From Alphaproteobacteria bacterium (GTDB lineage: Bacteria > Pseudomonadota > Alphaproteobacteria > Sphingomonadales > Emcibacteraceae), in contig JAUIDN010000023.1 in NCBI GenBank assembly GCA_030428615.1, positions 1 to 40,716 on the forward strand: a DNA stretch of 40,716 nt, in the 5' to 3' direction. The notes beneath the pieces are model-generated. The model was given only the letters and a program-made list of their open reading frames with translations, was not told the origin of the DNA and searched no databases. Of this stretch, positions 33,586 to 40,716 are shown in pieces. Position 1 is the first letter of the stretch. The number at the start of each line of letters is the position of its first letter. The position numbers and the translations under genes are program-made.

Positions 33586-33885
33586 TTATTCGAAAATATC
33601 AGCAAGCTTTAATGCAAGTCCCATATCGCCTTCGATTTTCAATTTTCCCATCATAAAGGCCATTTGGGAATTCAGCGAACCGTCAATTAATTTTTCAAAA
33701 TTTTCTGCCGATAATATTAACGTTACGTCGGCATCAAGGTCTTCATTGGTTACTTGTGGCGGTGATACTGTCGCATCAACATGAATGATCCCCTCATCTT
33801 TTAGGTCGAATTTCACCTTTTTATTAAGACTACCGGCCTCAGCCGTTTTTTCAACGATTAAGGCAGTATATTGTTCGAGTGACAT
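33586..33885 (-). CDS. SCP2 sterol-binding domain protein
   Basis: The 99-residue protein consists of one SCP2-type lipid-binding domain. VKFDLKDEGIIHVDATVSPP, DADVTLILSAENFEKLIDGSL and AFMMGKLKIEGDMGLALKLADI are the family pattern. SCP2 domains bind lipids in a hydrophobic tunnel. Related bacterial proteins include UbiJ, which assists ubiquinone synthesis, though this short form is not specifically UbiJ. It stands between the lysine-tailed protein and the glyoxalase II-like gene with about 60 bp on each side. Confidence 0.88.
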   Translation of the reverse strand: MSLEQYTALIVEKTAEAGSLNKKVKFDLKDEGIIHVDATVSPPQVTNEDLDADVTLILSAENFEKLIDGSLNSQMAFMMGKLKIEGDMGLALKLADIFE

Positions 33886-33947
33886 TTAAATTCCTTTGTA
33901 TTTATAACCGTTCGATTATTTCGCCCTTGTTTTCCTGAAAGCAAAAT

Positions 33948-34739
33948 TTACCAGAAATCCCTTAATTTACGAAGTGCAAAGAATACTTCTTTTTTGCTTG
34001 GATATACAGGCATTTCAGGAAATTTTTTCCTTAGTTCCCTGATTACGGATGGGCTATCCAATCTTAAAAAGCTGTTTATTTCTCTTTCGTCAGCCATTGT
34101 GGATACATAGGCATCGTGGGGGTCTTGGCGCTCAAGGGCTCGCAAGAAGTTTTTGGCGTTTTCATTATCCGGCTCCCGATCAAGTGTGAATTCAAGATTG
34201 TTAATCATATAATCGTGACCGGGATATATTTTTGTATCATCTGGGAGTTGGGAAAGCTGAAGGTCAAAGGTGTTATAAAGGTCGTCACGATTTCCACCGA
34301 GTTTACAATGACCAACGCCCGCATTAAACATGGTATCACCACAAAATAGATGAGGGGACCCATTGTTTGAAAGCAGGCAAATGTGACTATCTGTATGTCC
34401 CGGTGTATCCAAAACCTTAAAAGAAACTGTCGTACCAATATTGATAATGTCACCAGCTGCCAGTCCGCGATCCACGTCGGGTATCTTACAGACTGCACCC
34501 TGATGTGCGAGAATGGTCGCGCCTGTTTTCTCTCTCATTTCGCCGTTGCCGTCAATATGATCCCAATGTTCATGTGTGTTCAGAATCTGCGTAATATTTA
34601 GGCCTTCTTTGTTCGCGCTCGACAGACAACGTTCTGCATCAAGTGGGTCAATGACCATTGCATCCTTTGTTTCTTCACAAGCAATGATATAATGAAAATT
34701 TCTCAGCTGGTTGTCAGCATATAGTTGTTTAACAATCAT
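33948..34739 (-). CDS. Glyoxalase II-like metallo-beta-lactamase-fold hydrolase
   Basis: The 263-residue protein has the metal-binding THEHWDHIDG motif near residue 57, followed by DTPGHTDSHICL, FCGDTMFNAGVG and YPGHDY. These are the metal ligands of hydroxyacylglutathione hydrolase, which splits S-lactoylglutathione to lactate and glutathione. The C-terminal part, with SFLRLDSPSVIRELRKKF and ALRKLRDFW, resembles the HAGH C-terminal domain that binds glutathione. It is therefore likely gloB-like, but other substrates are possible. It starts 18 bp after the histidine kinase gene ends, so the two may be co-transcribed. Confidence 0.88.
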   Translation of the reverse strand: MIVKQLYADNQLRNFHYIIACEETKDAMVIDPLDAERCLSSANKEGLNITQILNTHEHWDHIDGNGEMREKTGATILAHQGAVCKIPDVDRGLAAGDIINIGTTVSFKVLDTPGHTDSHICLLSNNGSPHLFCGDTMFNAGVGHCKLGGNRDDLYNTFDLQLSQLPDDTKIYPGHDYMINNLEFTLDREPDNENAKNFLRALERQDPHDAYVSTMADEREINSFLRLDSPSVIRELRKKFPEMPVYPSKKEVFFALRKLRDFW

Positions 34740-34757
34740 ATCTGATTTCCCGGAATA

Positions 34758-35915
34758 TCAATTGGTATTCAAGCGTGCTTTGGGTAAGTTCAGATTGAGC
34801 TTGGTTCCTTCGCTTGGAGCACTGATAATTGATAGACTGCCACCGTGTTTTTCAATCAGCTTTTTCACATATGTAATGCCAAACCCTATACCAGTGCATG
34901 GATCTGAATATATATCGTCCAGCTGCGTATCGCTGCTGAAAGCCTTGCTAATTTCCTGTGGTGTCATACCTTTACCATTATCCGAACAGCTGATAATGCT
35001 GTTCCCAATCTTGTCCTTATAAAGACTTATGATTATTTTACCTTCCGGGGCTGTGAATTTGATGGCGTTATCGATAACACTTTCGACCGACTTTTTTAAA
35101 CGGGTTCTGTCTCCAAAAAAATCTGGCATGTTAAGTATGTAGGAAACTTCAACAACTATATTCTTTTTAACGGCCTCATTTTTAAATTTGTTCACGCAGT
35201 CTTTGAGCAATACCGTCAAATCAAACCACTCCTCGTGGAGTTCTAATTCAGTTGTTTCCAGTTCCTTGAGTTCCAAAAGACTGTCAATTAGTTCAAGGAG
35301 TTCCTGCCCGGCACCATGTATGTCTGATGCATATTCCTTGTAGGTTTTTTTGCCAATCGGACCCAGCATTTCGGTCATAATCACTTCCGAATATCCAAGA
35401 ATTCCATTTAAAGGCGTCTTGAAATTATGATGCATGGCGGCGAGCAGTTTTTGTTTAATTTCACGTGCGGCCTCATCCTTTACCTGAACGTGGTCCTTAT
35501 CCATTCTGAAGACGCAAATGAACCGGGATGAGGTGACGTCACCATTATAAGGCCTGACGGTCATGTTCATACTTAGAATTTGCTGATTTGCGCATTTGAA
35601 ATTACAATGAATAAAAGCGGACTTACGGTTTTTAAGGGCGTCATATATTATGTGCTGTTCAAAATTATCATGGAAGAAGTCAAACAGGGGTTTATTTCTC
35701 ACATCATGAAATGAAAAGCCGGTTATCATTTCAAAATGATAATTAATATCGTTGATAATCGGTGTATCTTTTTGCGGATCAATGGAAAGCAGAATAATTG
35801 CGTCACTTACTTCGTTAAAAACCACGTTGAAGAGGCCGTTTTCATCAATGTATCTCGGATGTTTTGAGATATTTGTGGTCGATGTGCCTTCGCGAATTTC
35901 AATGGAAGCATTCAT
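34758..35915 (-). CDS. Soluble PAS-domain histidine kinase
   Basis: The 385-residue protein has a PAS-like sensor (residues 25-140), with INYHFEMITGFSFHDVRNKP. A HisKA dimerisation domain with the phosphorylated His163 in MHHNFKTPLNGILGYSE follows, then an HATPase_c domain. The N box is SVIDNAIKFT, the G1 box SDNGKGM and the G2 box GIGFGITYVKKLIEKHGGSL. No membrane segment is present, so it senses a cytoplasmic signal. No response regulator is adjacent. It lies upstream of the glyoxalase II-like gene and downstream of the Tad genes. Confidence 0.93.
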   Translation of the reverse strand: MNASIEIREGTSTTNISKHPRYIDENGLFNVVFNEVSDAIILLSIDPQKDTPIINDINYHFEMITGFSFHDVRNKPLFDFFHDNFEQHIIYDALKNRKSAFIHCNFKCANQQILSMNMTVRPYNGDVTSSRFICVFRMDKDHVQVKDEAAREIKQKLLAAMHHNFKTPLNGILGYSEVIMTEMLGPIGKKTYKEYASDIHGAGQELLELIDSLLELKELETTELELHEEWFDLTVLLKDCVNKFKNEAVKKNIVVEVSYILNMPDFFGDRTRLKKSVESVIDNAIKFTAPEGKIIISLYKDKIGNSIISCSDNGKGMTPQEISKAFSSDTQLDDIYSDPCTGIGFGITYVKKLIEKHGGSLSIISAPSEGTKLNLNLPKARLNTN

Positions 35916-36090
35916 GCTTTAAATGTACCTAGAAGCGTTATAATCGTACTGTTTTGACAATTATCAAATCAGTTTACGAATCATCTCCTATCTGATTCGC
36001 GAGGTCAACAAAAAAAATTAACTTTTTGTTAACCATATGGCAAAAGTATTTAGGATTCAGCCACTTAACGTCCGTCAATTGTGGCCGCTT

Positions 36091-37074
36091 CTAGACTCCA
36101 CCGTTGATAAACTTGTCATTGATCTGACAGGTTGCTGGCCCCATAAGAACAATAAACAGCGTTGGTAGAATAAACATAATCAATGGAACGGTCATCACAG
36201 CTGGCAATCGAGCCGCTTTTTCCTCTGCTTTCATAAAACGCTCATTTCGAAATTCATCCGAAAGAACACGAAGCGACTGTGCCAGTGGTGTTCCGTATTT
36301 TTCTGATTGTATTAAGGTTGCTGTGACGGCTTTGATAGATGGTAATGATACGCGGTTAGCCAGGTTTTGAAGTGCGGTTTTACGTTCCGGCAGAAATCCG
36401 AGTTCAATTGCCGTGAGGTTAAATTCATCGCACAGATCCGGGCTTGCCTGTCCCATTTCACGTACAACGCGCGACAATGCGGCATCGAGTGTTAGACCCG
36501 CTTCTGCACATATCACAAGAAGGTCCAGCATATCAGGCAGCGAGTTTTGCATTAATAGGTTTCTTTTCTGCGTAACATTTGAGAGGAACAAATCAGGTGA
36601 ATATGACGCTATTAGCGCAGAACCAAAGACGGCGAGCAGCTTTTGTGCGGTATTTAAGTCGAACATTCCAAGACCGTATATAATTACCATGGCAATTATG
36701 CTGATAAGGACAGGCAGGACAAGTTTAAAGAAAAGGAAAATCACCAGTGCTTCTTTGCTTCTGTATCCGGCTTGCGTGAGTTTAAGCTGGAATTTTTCTG
36801 CCTGTTCATTTTTAAGAAGATTGAAACTGTTCACGAGGCTGTGCATTAATCCCACGTGCTTTTTCTTCTTTATTGTTTCGCTTCTTTTTACCGGCGCAAC
36901 ATAACCACGTTTCAGATCAGAACGTCTTTCCTGTAATGCTTTAATTCGACCGTCCATGCCATCTTTGATGATACCGGTGCTCCAGATCGCCATCATCACA
37001 AGAAATGCGGATGTCGCTGCAAGTAGAGTAATGACGTCTTCGCCAGTTATGCCTTCGGGGAGAAACTGTTCCAT
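36091..37074 (-). CDS. tadC: Tad pilus inner-membrane platform protein TadC
   Basis: The 327-residue protein has several hydrophobic helices and one T2SSF (GspF-type) domain, seen as QNSLPDMLDLLVICAEAGLTLDAAL and QSLRVLSDEFRNERFMKAEEKA. TadC pairs with TadB to form the platform in the inner membrane that works with the CpaF ATPase to build the Flp pilus. It starts one base after the tadB stop, so translation is coupled. It is the last gene of the visible cpaE-cpaF-tadB-tadC run. Confidence 0.94.
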   Translation of the reverse strand: MEQFLPEGITGEDVITLLAATSAFLVMMAIWSTGIIKDGMDGRIKALQERRSDLKRGYVAPVKRSETIKKKKHVGLMHSLVNSFNLLKNEQAEKFQLKLTQAGYRSKEALVIFLFFKLVLPVLISIIAMVIIYGLGMFDLNTAQKLLAVFGSALIASYSPDLFLSNVTQKRNLLMQNSLPDMLDLLVICAEAGLTLDAALSRVVREMGQASPDLCDEFNLTAIELGFLPERKTALQNLANRVSLPSIKAVTATLIQSEKYGTPLAQSLRVLSDEFRNERFMKAEEKAARLPAVMTVPLIMFILPTLFIVLMGPATCQINDKFINGGV

Positions 37075-37075
37075 C

Positions 37076-38053
37076 TTATGTCTCGAAATTTATTAGTTTT
37101 GAAATAATGAACATACCAATACTCATCCATATCACACCCCCAAGAAGCGCTAATTGGCCACGGGGGTCGATAAACATAGTGCTCATATATTCGTAATTCA
37201 GCATTGATATCAAACCAAGCATGATGAACGGAAGCGCCCCGATAATCGCGGCACTCGCTTTTCCCTCTGATGACATGGCTTTGATTTTTAATTTCAGTTG
37301 TGCCCGCCCTCTCAAAATGTTGGACAGATTAGCCAGTGTCTCGCCGAGGTTACCACCAGTTTCCTGTTGAATGGAAATGCAGATGACAAAAAATTTAAAT
37401 TCCGGTGTATCCAGTCTATCTGAAGCCTGCCATAGCGCTTCATCCATCGTTTTACCAAAGCGTATTTCATCAGTAATTTTCTTAAATTCAGTCGAAATCG
37501 GCGCGTCCATTTCATTGGCAACCGCCGAGATGGATTCCGTAACAGGCAGCCCGGCTTTTAATCCGCGCACGATCAGGTCAATTGCTTCCGGAAATTGCGT
37601 CGTGAATTTCAGCAATCTCTTTTGTATTGTTCTGGTTACCCAAAGATGGGGAAGAAAAAGCCCCACTGCAGTTCCAACGGCCAAACAAGGCAGGAATGAT
37701 AAGTCTGTAAGAATCTTCAATATTACAGTGATTAATACACCAATTATCGCATTACTGGTAAGATATTGTTTGAACGTGATTTCTTTACCGGTACGGCGTA
37801 GTCTTTTGCGAAGTTCATCACGTTTTGGAATAATACCATCAAGGATTGATTTTTCTTCCTTTTTAAACAGCAATCTCTTTTGTTGCTCAAGGGCGGCGCT
37901 TTTGTTATAGCGGCCTTTCAGTTTTACAAGCCGGTCCTGCGTAACTTTGTGTGCTTTACCAAAAATCCCTACGGCGAAAGCGATCGTGAAGAATAAAATC
38001 AACATTCCGGTAAAAATACCAAAGACTAAAATATTTGGGTTATCAACTATCAT
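37076..38053 (-). CDS. tadB: Tad pilus inner-membrane platform protein TadB
   Basis: The 325-residue protein has an N-terminal hydrophobic helix, two more around residues 100-145, a T2SSF domain with QFPEAIDLIVRGLKAGLPVTESI and IQQETGGNLGETLANLSNILR, and a C-terminal pair of helices. It is the partner of TadC in the pilus platform. It follows cpaF by ten bases. Confidence 0.95.
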   Translation of the reverse strand: MIVDNPNILVFGIFTGMLILFFTIAFAVGIFGKAHKVTQDRLVKLKGRYNKSAALEQQKRLLFKKEEKSILDGIIPKRDELRKRLRRTGKEITFKQYLTSNAIIGVLITVILKILTDLSFLPCLAVGTAVGLFLPHLWVTRTIQKRLLKFTTQFPEAIDLIVRGLKAGLPVTESISAVANEMDAPISTEFKKITDEIRFGKTMDEALWQASDRLDTPEFKFFVICISIQQETGGNLGETLANLSNILRGRAQLKLKIKAMSSEGKASAAIIGALPFIMLGLISMLNYEYMSTMFIDPRGQLALLGGVIWMSIGMFIISKLINFET

Positions 38054-38063
38054 TTCTTTTGTC

Positions 38064-39770
38064 CTAAAGTGCTTCCATTAAGGCACGATCAAGGCCGTAA
38101 TATTTCGCTTTATCTATGAAGTGTGGCCGCATCCCGGTGGAGCGGAATTGGCCGACCAGGTTACCTTCTGCGTCTTCACCGGTAAATTCATAGAGGAATA
38201 ATTCCTGCGTCGTGATGACATCGCCCTCCATACCCACGACTTCTGTAACAGATGCGCAACGTCTTCCGCCATCTCTCATTCTTGAAACCTGCACAATCAA
38301 ATCGACAGCACCCGCTATTTGTTCACGCACTGCCTTTTGAGGCAATTTCAAATCGGCCATCCCAATCATATTTTCCATACGGGTCAGAGCTTCCCGGGGG
38401 TTATTAGCATGCAATGTACACATGGACCCATCATGGCCAGTATTCATAGCCTGAAGTACGTCAAAAGCCTCGGCACCGCGCACCTCACCAAGGATGATGC
38501 GGTCGGGACGCATACGGAGCGCGTTTTTGACCAAATCACGCATGGAAATTTCACCTTTTCCTTCAAGGTTTGCTGGTCGTGTTTCCAACCTGACGACATG
38601 TGGTTGTTGCATTTGTAGCTCGGCGGTATCCTCAATGGTGACAACCCGCTCACCGACGTCAATCATTCGGGAGAGGGCGTTCAGCATTGTTGTTTTACCT
38701 GAGCCAGTACCTCCTGAAATTAATATATTCAGGCGGCTGGCGGACGAAATTTTTAGAACTGTAGCCATTTTGGGCGACATGCTTCCAAAATTAATCATTT
38801 TATCCAGCGTAATTTTTTGCTTGGCAAATTTACGAATTGATATGGAAGCACCATCAATGGCAAGTGGCGGAATAATGATATTCACACGGCTTCCGTCCTT
38901 CAGGCGTGCGTCACAGATAGGTGTCGTTTCATCAACACGTCGGCCAACGGCATTCACAATTCTGGTGCATATATTCATCAGATGTTGATCATCGCGAAAA
39001 ACAATATCGGAAAGTTGTATTTTACCTTTTTTTTCAATGTAGATTTGCTTTGGACCATTCACCATGATCTCGGTAATATCTTCATTTTCAAGGAGAGGCT
39101 CAAGCGGTCCAAGGCCCAGCATATCGTTAAGGAGCATGTTGACGAGCTCTCTTTGCTCCCTTAGATTGAGATTAATTTTCTCCTGTGCCATGAGCTCATT
39201 AACGGCCTCACTGACCTGATCAGCCAGATCCGTGCGATCCATCTCGTTTGCTGCAGCGGCGTCGATATATTCCAGTAGTAAAGGTTGAAGACGATCTTTT
39301 GCATCAATGATGCTTTCTTTACTGGCGAGGTTTGTTTTCTCTTCTTTATCTTTTTTGGATATTTTTTGAGAAATTACGGTTTCGGCTTCTTCGTTTTCGT
39401 CTTCTTCCAAAGCTGATTTATTTTCCGAAAGAAGTTCATTTAGGAGGACCGTTGTCAGGTCCCTCTTTTCCAGTTCGTTAATCTGAAAGTTTTTTTCGCT
39501 TATTACTTCTGAAACCAGAGTATCGATAATCTCTACGGCGTCGCTTCGCGAAATTTCCTTAGCCTGAGTGGGGGTAATTTTTTCCCCTAACAATGGCTCA
39601 ATCATTTCATATGCCTGATCAACCACATTGGCATCAGAAGACATAAAGCGGGCTTCGGTCGTGTTATCCAATACGCGTCGTGTTTGCGTAGCCCCTTTGT
39701 GCTCAGGTACAATTGTACTCTGAGGTGGAGTGGATTTAGGTGCAGATTTACGTCCAAATGCAGGTTTCAT
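38064..39770 (-). CDS. cpaF: Tad pilus assembly ATPase CpaF/TadA with duplicated N-terminal domain
   Basis: The 568-residue protein is the secretion-type ATPase that powers Flp pilus assembly. The core has Walker A GGTGSGKTT (353-361), an Asp box VVTIEDTAELQM, Walker B-like RPDRIILGEVRGAEAFDV and a His box TGHDGSMCTLHAN. The N-terminal region is unusual. Residues 53-114 and 157-218 align without gaps over 62 positions with 20 identities by my count. The usual single helical domain before LGPLEPLL is therefore present twice, joined by a Glu/Lys-rich linker. This lengthens the protein by about 100 residues over many CpaF proteins. Confidence 0.96.
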   Translation of the reverse strand: MKPAFGRKSAPKSTPPQSTIVPEHKGATQTRRVLDNTTEARFMSSDANVVDQAYEMIEPLLGEKITPTQAKEISRSDAVEIIDTLVSEVISEKNFQINELEKRDLTTVLLNELLSENKSALEEDENEEAETVISQKISKKDKEEKTNLASKESIIDAKDRLQPLLLEYIDAAAANEMDRTDLADQVSEAVNELMAQEKINLNLREQRELVNMLLNDMLGLGPLEPLLENEDITEIMVNGPKQIYIEKKGKIQLSDIVFRDDQHLMNICTRIVNAVGRRVDETTPICDARLKDGSRVNIIIPPLAIDGASISIRKFAKQKITLDKMINFGSMSPKMATVLKISSASRLNILISGGTGSGKTTMLNALSRMIDVGERVVTIEDTAELQMQQPHVVRLETRPANLEGKGEISMRDLVKNALRMRPDRIILGEVRGAEAFDVLQAMNTGHDGSMCTLHANNPREALTRMENMIGMADLKLPQKAVREQIAGAVDLIVQVSRMRDGGRRCASVTEVVGMEGDVITTQELFLYEFTGEDAEGNLVGQFRSTGMRPHFIDKAKYYGLDRALMEAL

Positions 39771-39802
39771 ATGACTTACTAATCGTTATATATTTGTTAA
39801 AT

Positions 39803-40716
39803 TTACTTCTTTTTCACCAGACCAATTTTTTCCAATAAGCTGCCTTTTCCATCTTCAACATTGCTTCCGGCAAAGCTGTCACAGACAGCGTGAATCTGTT
39901 TTGATATTTTGCTGTGTTTGGCGGACTGCGCCAAAATTTTTCCGCTTTTTGCGACTTGAATCATAAGTTTATGATCAAGTGGAATTTCCCAATCGACCTT
40001 TTGTTCGATTGTTGCTTCAAAATCTTTCTTATTAACTTCAACCAAACCAGCACCACTGGATTTGTTCACAAGGATCTTAACCTTTACCTGTGGGGCCACA
40101 GCTTTACAGAATGAGATAAATCTCACCACATCACGTGTGGCAGAAAGACTGTAGTCCGAAACAAGGATTACTTCATCCGTTTCGCTTATCAGCATTGGGT
40201 AGTCCGCAACAATTGTTCTGGGAAGGTCCAATATCACGTATTTGAAATTATTTCTCATTTCTATAAGCAAGTGATTTAGAGCCGCCGGATCTGTGTAGGA
40301 AGGATCGTTAAGTGGCGCTTCTGAACCCAGAATAGAAAGATTTTCACTTTCCTTGATCATAGCACGTTCAATAAATAGTCCGTCGACACGACTAGGGTTT
40401 TCAAGAGCATCCGTTAAGCCGCGTCCAGGTTCAAGATCAAATGTAAGAGCGTCTGTTCCAAAATGCATATCAAGGTCAACAAGCGCCGTTTTCTGGTTTT
40501 TTTCGTTGGCAAGTATCCAGGCAGTATTTGTGGCGAGTGTGCTTGCGCCAACACCACCTCTTACGCCGATGAAAGAAATTATTTTCTCCTTATCAGTGTT
40601 TTCTTCTTCGACGATATTTTCTGCCGGCGTCCGTAGTGTCATCTCAGCCGCCATAAAGGCGTCTTTTAATTGCTCTGTTGACACGGGTTTCACCAGATAA
40701 TCCTGAACACCGCATG
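39803..40716 (-). CDS. cpaE: Tad pilus localisation/assembly ATPase CpaE (N-terminus cut by window edge)
   Basis: The frame stays open to the window end, so the GTG at 40693 is not a start. Upstream in-frame codons read CGVQDYLVKPVSTEQL, which is the last strand and helix of a receiver-like domain, with the Lys-Pro pair. The MinD/ParA-type ATPase part has the deviant Walker A GVRGGVGASTLATNTA, VDLDMHFG, and YVILDLPRT. CpaE is known to direct Tad pilus assembly to the cell pole. It lies 32 bp upstream of cpaF in the same operon. Confidence 0.95.
   Translation of the reverse strand, partial: CGVQDYLVKPVSTEQLKDAFMAAEMTLRTPAENIVEEENTDKEKIISFIGVRGGVGASTLATNTAWILANEKNQKTALVDLDMHFGTDALTFDLEPGRGLTDALENPSRVDGLFIERAMIKESENLSILGSEAPLNDPSYTDPAALNHLLIEMRNNFKYVILDLPRTIVADYPMLISETDEVILVSDYSLSATRDVVRFISFCKAVAPQVKVKILVNKSSGAGLVEVNKKDFEATIEQKVDWEIPLDHKLMIQVAKSGKILAQSAKHSKISKQIHAVCDSFAGSNVEDGKGSLLEKIGLVKKK

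Overview
The window is chromosomal DNA of an AT-rich alphaproteobacterium. Lineage markers are a TrcR/DUF1013 regulator, a DUF3126 protein, a COQ9-family protein, a flavin prenyltransferase (ubiX) for ubiquinone synthesis, and a Tad/Cpa pilus locus of alphaproteobacterial type. The order cannot be fixed by reading alone; groups such as Emcibacterales, Kordiimonadales or Sneathiella-like lineages would fit.

Positions 1-5327 are accessory. A tyrosine recombinase lies directly downstream of a tRNA-Ser(GGA) gene (5325-5412, minus), the classic layout of an element integrated into a tRNA 3' end. Only this junction is visible, so the element runs out of the left edge. Between the recombinase and the edge are a gene whose N-terminal part resembles the C-terminal domain of RarA/MgsA without its ATPase, a small unknown gene, a DUF1428 gene and a truncated zinc-ribbon membrane protein. 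Two non-coding stretches (889-1349 and 1713-2307) are dense in structure: a candidate small RNA with competing stems, a 12-bp perfect inverted repeat, four copies of a TTGCA-N6-TGCAA palindrome, a cluster of TCTACA repeats and a 16-bp perfect palindrome. Together they look like the control or replication region of the element.

Positions 5400-18500 are core translation genes, mostly on the minus strand: rpmF, lepA, a methyltransferase, pheT-pheS, rplT-rpmI, infC-thrS. The usual infC-rpmI-rplT cluster is split by a TraB/GumN-like gene, csaA and an outer-membrane protein gene, plus a candidate small RNA just after infC. infC appears to start at an AUA codon, in keeping with its self-regulation.

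Positions 18600-26500 hold an alpha/beta hydrolase, an SDR-type protein, a TPR protein, queG (queuosine synthesis) with a GST, a CDF transporter, DUF3126, an unknown exported protein, two tandem exported TonB C-terminal-domain proteins and trcR. Positions 26500-32900 hold two DUF465 genes (one of 55 codons), ubiX, a diguanylate cyclase, purE-purK, a COQ9 gene, rpsU, a lipoprotein and two small unknown genes.

Positions 32875-40716 are all on the minus strand: a lysine-tailed protein, an SCP2 protein, a glyoxalase II-like hydrolase, a soluble PAS histidine kinase, and the Tad pilus genes cpaE-cpaF-tadB-tadC. cpaE is cut by the right edge. CpaF carries a tandem duplication of its N-terminal helical domain, one of the more unusual points in the window.
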